DNA of 64,000 nt from Hydrogenispora ethanolica. GTDB lineage: Bacteria; Bacillota; UBA4882; UBA8346. The notes beneath the pieces were generated by a model that was not told the origin of the DNA, ran no database searches, and worked only from the letters and a program-made list of their open reading frames with translations. How positions within the stretch are numbered: the stretch's first letter is position 1; each line of letters begins with the position of its first letter. The stretch is from positions 62,001-126,000 of the forward strand of contig NZ_SLUN01000012.1 in assembly GCF_004340685.1 (NCBI RefSeq). The letters run 5' to 3'. This document shows positions 59,454 through 64,000 of this stretch, in pieces. Both the position numbers and the translations under genes were made by a program.

Positions 59454-60533
59454 TTACTCATTCCCAAGCCGGACTGAGTCCGCTATTTGCCGCAACTCTT
59501 CTTCCAGAGTGTCGATGATGGCTGCTTCCGGAACCTTTTTAATAATTTCGCCGCGCCGGAAGATCAAGCCTTCCCCTTTACCGCAGGCGACGCCCAGGTC
59601 CGCTTCCCTGGCCTCTCCCGGACCGTTGACCGCGCAGCCCATCACGGCGATCCGCAACGGCGTTTTGATCCCGGAGACCAGCGCTTCAACTTTTTCCGCC
59701 AACGGCTCCAGATTGACCTGACAACGGCCGCAGGTGGGACAGGAAACCACGGTCGCTCCGAAACTCCGCAATCCCAAAGATTGCAGAATCTCTTTCCCCA
59801 CCTCGACTTCACGTACCGGATCACCGGTTAGCGAGACTCGTAACGTATCGCCCAGACCCTCCGCCAGCATAATCCCAAGTCCAACCGCGGAACGAATTGA
59901 ACCTTTAAACCACGTTCCCGCCTCGGTAATTCCGATATGCAACGGGTAATCGCATTTTTGGGACAGCAACCGGTAGGCTTCGATAGTATGCGGGACGGAA
60001 GAAGCTTTCAGCGAGACCACGATGTCGGTAAAATTCTCGGCTTCCAACAGCTCAATATGACGCAAGGCACTCTCAACCATCGCTTGGGGAGTCGGGTTTT
60101 GGTATTTTTCCAGCAACTCCCGCTCCAAGGAACCGGCATTCACGCCAATTCGAATGGGAACTCCCCGTTCCTTGGCTTTGGATGCCAAAAGGCGGACCCG
60201 GTCGCTGCCGCCGATATTTCCGGGATTGATCCGCAATTTACTGATTCCCGCTTCAATGGCAGTCAACGCCAACTGATAGTCAAAGTGAATATCGGCTACT
60301 AATGGAACAGCGCTGGCGCGAACGAAAGCCTGAAGATTAGCGGCTGCTTCCCTGTCCGGCACCGCCAAGCGAATGATTTCACAGCCCGCATCCGTCAGCC
60401 TGTTCATCTGCTCGATCGTGGAATGCAAGTCCCGGGTATCGGTATTCGTCATCGATTGAACCAAAATGGGGTTCTGTCCGCCAATCACCAACTTGCCGAT
60501 CCGGACTTCTCTGGTAGCTCGTCGAATAAACAT
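59454..60533 (-). CDS. ispG: 4-hydroxy-3-methylbut-2-enyl diphosphate synthase
   Basis: 359-aa [4Fe-4S] enzyme of the MEP isoprenoid pathway. It begins FIRRATREVRIGKLVIGGQN, with IGGQNPILVQSMTNTDTRD, an early TIM barrel (PLVADIHFDYQLALTA, KLRINPGNIG) and the cluster ligands in VSCPTCGRC and VMGCAVNGPGEAREAD. AAAGGA lies 5-6 nt upstream of the ATG. dxr, the first committed step of the same pathway, is two genes upstream. Confidence 0.97.
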   Translation of the reverse strand: MFIRRATREVRIGKLVIGGQNPILVQSMTNTDTRDLHSTIEQMNRLTDAGCEIIRLAVPDREAAANLQAFVRASAVPLVADIHFDYQLALTAIEAGISKLRINPGNIGGSDRVRLLASKAKERGVPIRIGVNAGSLERELLEKYQNPTPQAMVESALRHIELLEAENFTDIVVSLKASSVPHTIEAYRLLSQKCDYPLHIGITEAGTWFKGSIRSAVGLGIMLAEGLGDTLRVSLTGDPVREVEVGKEILQSLGLRSFGATVVSCPTCGRCQVNLEPLAEKVEALVSGIKTPLRIAVMGCAVNGPGEAREADLGVACGKGEGLIFRRGEIIKKVPEAAIIDTLEEELRQIADSVRLGNE

Positions 60534-60675
60534 GGTTTTCCTTTCAATTTTCTCTTTACGATTATATCATTGAAAAAGATTGATGTTAAGCAAACTTTTC
60601 GAAAAAATCAAATGCCGCAATCGATTCGGCCCCATGACGGAAACAAAGAAAAAAGCTGCCGAACGACAGCTACAC

Positions 60676-61089
60676 TTAACGTTTTTTCACACAAGCGTCA
60701 CATAGGCCCCGGTTATGACGGACCTGAGCCGAAGCCTCTTTGCCGCAGATCCGGCAGAAGTCACCGATCTTCTTGGAGCACTCCATGCAAAGACCCGTCT
60801 TCTTCACAAACGAGTCATGCCTCCCACAGGCCGAACAGATACAGTGTTTACAATATCCTTTGTGCTCACGCAGTTCCTCAGGGGCGATCCTGCCACAGGA
60901 CCGGCAACTCCAAACTCCATCGCGCTTACCGGCCAACTCTTTGACGCAAAACTCGCATAAATTATGGGCTTTTAAAATCCGGGCGGTCTGGATCGTATTT
61001 CCGCAACGAGAACAAAAACGTTCTCCCTTCGGGCCCTTGCTTCGCCCCTCACGATTGGGATCGGCCCATAATTTCTTGGTCTTGGGCAT
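60676..61089 (-). CDS. Multi-zinc-ribbon protein of unknown function
   Basis: 137 aa, about half made of Cys-pair knuckles: 16 Cys arranged as eight CxxC pairs (CSRC, CEFC, CRSC, CKHC, CSAC, CMEC, CRIC, CDAC). This is enough for four zinc sites, with a basic N-terminus (KTKKLWADPNREGRSKGPKG). It has no enzymatic motif and I know no named family. ATG at 61089 has GGAGG 7 nt upstream; it starts 4 bp after the rseP stop, so the two are co-transcribed. The location between rseP and ispG is not part of the standard order. A nucleic-acid or protein-binding role is plausible but not shown. Confidence 0.75.
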   Translation of the reverse strand: MPKTKKLWADPNREGRSKGPKGERFCSRCGNTIQTARILKAHNLCEFCVKELAGKRDGVWSCRSCGRIAPEELREHKGYCKHCICSACGRHDSFVKKTGLCMECSKKIGDFCRICGKEASAQVRHNRGLCDACVKKR

Positions 61090-61092
61090 CAC

Positions 61093-62184
61093 TCAACCTC
61101 CAAAAAATCGTCGAAAACTGTTAATGACATCGCCATAGGCGATCCACAGGCCGAGCACGATCACTGCTACCAACCCAATCATCTGGGCATACGCTTTTTG
61201 TTCCGCTGAAAACTCCTTCCGGAAAAGCCGTTCCAAAAGTAAAATCACAATCCAGCCTCCATCCAACAACGGCAAGGGTAGCGGCAAAAGGTTAAAAAGA
61301 AAGAGAAACAGGCTGATTTGAATCGCAAATGACATAATATTGTAAGGATGAATCCGCATCATCTGCTCGACCACGGCCACCATTCCGATGGGCCCCATAA
61401 ACCGTCCTTCAACCTTCCCTTTGAACATCAGGGAAAAAGTTTGAATATAACTTTGGATGAAAGCGCCGGGATACGTAATTGCGATTTTGGCGGCTGCCCC
61501 AAGCGAGGCCCGTTCATACACAGGCACCGCATTGATGCCGATAAAGTAACCCTTCCCTGCCGGATTGCGCATCGGGGTAATCTGCTTGACGAGTAACTCT
61601 TGATTCCGCAGGATTTTGATTGTCAACGGCTGGGAACCGTACTGCTGCACAAATTTGGAAATATCCCGCCAATCTTTAATCGGATTGTCATTAATGGCTA
61701 CTATTTTATCGCCCGGTTTGATTCCAGCATCAAAAGCAGGGGTTCCGGGTATCGCCTGCTCGACTACGGAGCTAAAGCTATTGAATTTGCTCGGCAAACC
61801 AATAAAAGCGGAAGTGACAAAAAGCAGGATTATCGCCAGGATCAGATTGAAGATTGGCCCGGCTGCGATGATACATATTTTTTTCCATAATGCCTGGTAC
61901 TGAAAAGACTCTTCTTTCCGGACCGGTTCTTCCCCGGCTCCACCCTCTATCTCCATATCCATTCCGGCAATTTTACAAAACCCACCCAACAAGATCCAAC
62001 GAAAGGAGTATTGGATGCCACGGTGTGTAAACTTACCAATCAACGGTCCGAAGCCCACTGCAAACTCATGGACTTTGACTCCGAAGAAACGGGCAGTCAT
62101 AAAATGGCCCAATTCATGAACCACGACCAGAATACTCAAGAGCAAAATCACTATCCAGGCGGCGTTAAAAATATTATAAGGCAT
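61093..62184 (-). CDS. rseP: Site-2 protease RseP (RIP metalloprotease)
   Basis: 363-aa intramembrane zinc protease that cleaves membrane-bound anti-sigma factors or signal peptides. VVVHELGHFMTARF holds the HExxH zinc site in the first helix. A single PDZ domain (PGTPAFDAGIKPGDKIVAIN near 150) follows, and LPLPLLDGGW holds the third ligand in the C-terminal helix. ATG at 62184 has AAGGAAGG upstream; an in-frame extension to 62205 overlaps dxr more and lacks a site. It follows dxr directly. Confidence 0.95.
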   Translation of the reverse strand: MPYNIFNAAWIVILLLSILVVVHELGHFMTARFFGVKVHEFAVGFGPLIGKFTHRGIQYSFRWILLGGFCKIAGMDMEIEGGAGEEPVRKEESFQYQALWKKICIIAAGPIFNLILAIILLFVTSAFIGLPSKFNSFSSVVEQAIPGTPAFDAGIKPGDKIVAINDNPIKDWRDISKFVQQYGSQPLTIKILRNQELLVKQITPMRNPAGKGYFIGINAVPVYERASLGAAAKIAITYPGAFIQSYIQTFSLMFKGKVEGRFMGPIGMVAVVEQMMRIHPYNIMSFAIQISLFLFLFNLLPLPLPLLDGGWIVILLLERLFRKEFSAEQKAYAQMIGLVAVIVLGLWIAYGDVINSFRRFFGG

Positions 62185-62188
62185 AATC

Positions 62189-63355
62189 CTACCTTCCTTT
62201 CCCAATTAAATCGCCGGCTGTCCGGCGCGCCCAAGCGTCGACCGCTAAAATCTCATTTAAATCCGGGGACGGAGAAAAACTTTCCTTCTGATGGTACCCC
62301 ATCACTTCGGAAACAATACGAACAATCCCAGTGAAATTGAGCAATCCTCTTTGAAAAGCCTCGACCGCGGCTTCATTGGCAGCATTGAATGCAGCTGGCA
62401 AGCTGCCACCCTTACGCCCTGCTTCATACGCCAATCCTACCGCGGGAAACAATTGGGGATCAACCGGGTAAAAATTAAGCTGAACCCCGGCCGATAGATC
62501 GAGTTTGGGGAAAGAATTGGAAAGCCGCTCCGGATAGGTCAATGCCAACTGAATGGGAAGCCGCATGTCACAGCGGCCCAATTGAGCGATGGTCGAACCA
62601 TCGTTCAATTCGACCATCGAATGAATGACGCTCTCCGGATGAATGACCACATCGATCCGGTCAAATGGCATCCCGAACAACCAATGCGCTTCAATGACCT
62701 CCAGTCCTTTGTTGAACATCGTGGCGGAATCGATGGTAATTTTGCCGCCCATTGACCAATTGGGATGGTTTAATGCCTGTTCCAAGGTCACATGGGCCAA
62801 CTCTTCCGGCTGGAAAGTCCGAAACGGTCCGCCCGATGCGGTTAGTAATAAGCGCCGAACCTGATTGGGCGAATGTCCTTCCAGACATTGAAAAATAGCG
62901 CTATGTTCGCTGTCGACCGGATAGATGGCGACACCGTTTGCTGCGGCGGCGGGCATGATTATCGACCCGGCAGCCACCAAAGTTTCTTTATTCGCCAAAG
63001 CGACCGCTTTTCCAGCATGAATCGCGGCCAACGTCGGCCGGATCCCGATCGAACCAACCACTGCGGTCAAGACCATATCGACATCGGAGGCTACGGCTAT
63101 CTCAAGCAAACCCTCCATTCCTGAAAGCACTCGAATTCCGGTTCCGGATAGCGATTTTTTCAGCTCGGCCTGTAATTCAGGTTGTCCGATTACAACATAA
63201 CGGGGATGGTAACGCTTTGCTTGCTCAATCAGCAGCTCGATGTTGGAACCCGCCGCCAAAGCCGTAACTTCTAAGCGATCTGGAAATTCGTCGACCACTT
63301 CAAGAGCTTGACGCCCAATTGAACCGGTCGATCCTAAAATTGCTAGACGTTTCAT
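62189..63355 (-). CDS. dxr: 1-deoxy-D-xylulose 5-phosphate reductoisomerase
   Basis: 388-aa NADPH enzyme that makes MEP from DXP. LAILGSTGSIGRQALEVVDE binds NADPH and ALANKETLVAAG is conserved. PVDSEHSAIFQCLEG carries the metal-binding Asp/Glu and SGGPFRTF the flexible-loop Ser. MGGKITIDSATMFNKGLEVIEAHWLF (in parts) is the catalytic-loop signature. GGAG lies 8 nt upstream of the ATG. In most Clostridia uppS and cdsA precede it; here an AI-2E permease does. Confidence 0.97.
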   Translation of the reverse strand: MKRLAILGSTGSIGRQALEVVDEFPDRLEVTALAAGSNIELLIEQAKRYHPRYVVIGQPELQAELKKSLSGTGIRVLSGMEGLLEIAVASDVDMVLTAVVGSIGIRPTLAAIHAGKAVALANKETLVAAGSIIMPAAAANGVAIYPVDSEHSAIFQCLEGHSPNQVRRLLLTASGGPFRTFQPEELAHVTLEQALNHPNWSMGGKITIDSATMFNKGLEVIEAHWLFGMPFDRIDVVIHPESVIHSMVELNDGSTIAQLGRCDMRLPIQLALTYPERLSNSFPKLDLSAGVQLNFYPVDPQLFPAVGLAYEAGRKGGSLPAAFNAANEAAVEAFQRGLLNFTGIVRIVSEVMGYHQKESFSPSPDLNEILAVDAWARRTAGDLIGKGR

Positions 63356-63408
63356 CCTAGATGCTCCATAAAAAATAATCGTTTATCGTTTTCTGGCCAA
63401 AAACCAAT

Positions 63409-64000
63409 CTACTTTGTTGGATTGAAAAAAAATTTGGTAGAGTTTTCAGTGACGATGATTTTGGGATTGACTGATACAGTGCGATATACCGAACGTAGCA
63501 CGATTAAGATGGCTGGAGCATAAAAAATTCCGGCAAAGCCGTACAATTTCATGCCCAAATACATGATTAGCAATGCCAAAAGCGGGTGGATGTTTAAATT
63601 ACCCCCTACAAATCTTACCTCAAGCAACTGCCGGATTAAAACAATCAAACTGTAAGCCACCAAAAAAGCGACGGCACGGGGATAGAGGCCGAAAATCAGA
63701 TCAATGAAGAACAACGGAAAAAAGACGAAACCTGGACCGATCACCGGAATTAAGTCTAGTATGCCAGCTAACACTGCATATGTAAAAACACCGGGGATCC
63801 CAATGAACTTCAAAGCCAACGCCGTCAGGAAACCGGTTATCGTGGCCAGAGTAAGCTCGGTTCGCAGATAGCGGGCCATTGTATCCAACATGTCATGTTT
63901 CAGTTCAGCTACGACCGGCAGCCATTGCGGCGGTAAAACCCGATAAAACCAACGGGTAATTCGAGTTTTATCCCGGCTTAAAAAAAATGCCGTAATCCCA
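63409..64000 (-). CDS. AI-2E family membrane protein, 5' end outside window
   Basis: The frame stays open to the right edge, so the N-terminus is missing; about 196 residues are visible. FFLSRDKTRITRWFYRVLP, GIPGVFTYAVLAGILDLIPV, IGPGFVFFPLFFIDL and NLNIHPLLALLIMYLG are AI-2E family motifs. SRDK followed by a soluble helix also recalls the sporulation protein YtvI, but the assignment cannot be made from this part. It is upstream of dxr with a 53-bp gap. Confidence 0.82.
   Translation of the reverse strand, partial: GITAFFLSRDKTRITRWFYRVLPPQWLPVVAELKHDMLDTMARYLRTELTLATITGFLTALALKFIGIPGVFTYAVLAGILDLIPVIGPGFVFFPLFFIDLIFGLYPRAVAFLVAYSLIVLIRQLLEVRFVGGNLNIHPLLALLIMYLGMKLYGFAGIFYAPAILIVLRSVYRTVSVNPKIIVTENSTKFFFNPTK

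Noticed and set aside
63371-63390. Fourth LacI operator upstream of dxr
   Set aside because: AATAATCGTTTATCG shares only the AT-rich core with sites 1-3 and lies next to housekeeping genes; chance is likely.
1-64000. tRNA, rRNA, prophage or integrase genes
   Set aside because: None seen on reading; no tRNA-like cloverleaf, rRNA segment, transposase or integrase motif was recognised. A covariance-model scan would be needed to exclude small RNAs.

Overview
The window looks like the chromosome of an anaerobic, spore-forming, diderm Bacillota (Firmicutes). The gene order dxr-rseP-ispG-proS-polC, the use of PolC, the iscR-nifS-nifU-mnmA order and a SleB/CwlJ-type hydrolase are typical of Clostridia and relatives. 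A patatin-family protein with a C-terminal outer-membrane barrel ending in Phe argues for an outer membrane, as in Limnochordia/Hydrogenispora-like or Negativicutes-like lineages. The lineage is an inference from gene content. Nearly all genes are on the minus strand. Many starts are TTG or GTG with a strong Shine-Dalgarno 7-9 nt upstream. No rRNA, tRNA, prophage, transposase or CRISPR was seen.

Layout. 1-4.5 kb: a truncated exported protein, an AI-2E family permease, a polysaccharide deacetylase, lactaldehyde reductase FucO and a small YtxH-like protein. 4.7-7.9 kb: the iron-sulfur/thiolation operon iscR-nifS-nifU-mnmA. 8-10.4 kb: ornithine-racemase-like protein and RarA. 10.5-16 kb: SleB-like hydrolase, an exported protein, a CheY-like regulator, an orphan carbohydrate-binding protein and a hybrid PAS histidine kinase. 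16.5-20.7 kb: GlnRS and the patatin/outer-membrane protein. 21-37.3 kb: a large carbohydrate catabolism region with two LacI regulators, an Old-Yellow-Enzyme-like iron-sulfur flavoprotein, two Gfo/Idh/MocA dehydrogenases, a ribose-type ABC importer, a zinc alcohol dehydrogenase, a fumarate-reductase-like flavoprotein and two TIM-barrel epimerases. 37.8-38.9 kb: a decayed UgpC-like ATPase beside a glycerophosphodiesterase. 39.6-47.2 kb: a GT-C glycosyltransferase, an SsuABC/TauABC-type importer and a small surface-sugar operon (RffA transaminase, GT2 glycosyltransferase, ATP-grasp ligase). 47.2-52.4 kb: a thiosulfate/sulfane-sulfur cluster (TsuA-like transporter split in two, two TusA proteins, double rhodanese, thioredoxin-reductase-like protein, LysR regulator). 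53.1-64 kb: polC, proS, ispG, a zinc-ribbon protein, rseP, dxr and a second AI-2E permease cut by the right edge.

The most unusual content is non-coding. (1) Four intergenic arrays share one architecture, a 13-bp near-palindrome plus an 8-bp linker repeated every 21 bp, although their sequences differ. They contain 23, about 10, about 9 and about 4-5 units. Each lies between the terminator of one transcription unit and the start of the next. (2) A dispersed ~135-bp element occurs three times, plus a short fragment. It has complementary ends and two arms that compete for the same partner. (3) Three consecutive, mostly nested inverted repeats fill the ispG-proS gap. (4) An 18/19-bp match links a site upstream of a lacI gene to a site before the last gene of the sugar cluster, 12 kb away, which suggests a regulon. 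How the genes work together: the sugar region imports a cyclitol, sugar or glycoside, oxidises it with NAD- and flavin-dependent enzymes and isomerises the keto product. The sulfur cluster imports thiosulfate and passes sulfane sulfur between TusA, rhodanese and a disulfide reductase. The identity of the sugar substrate is not settled by the sequence.
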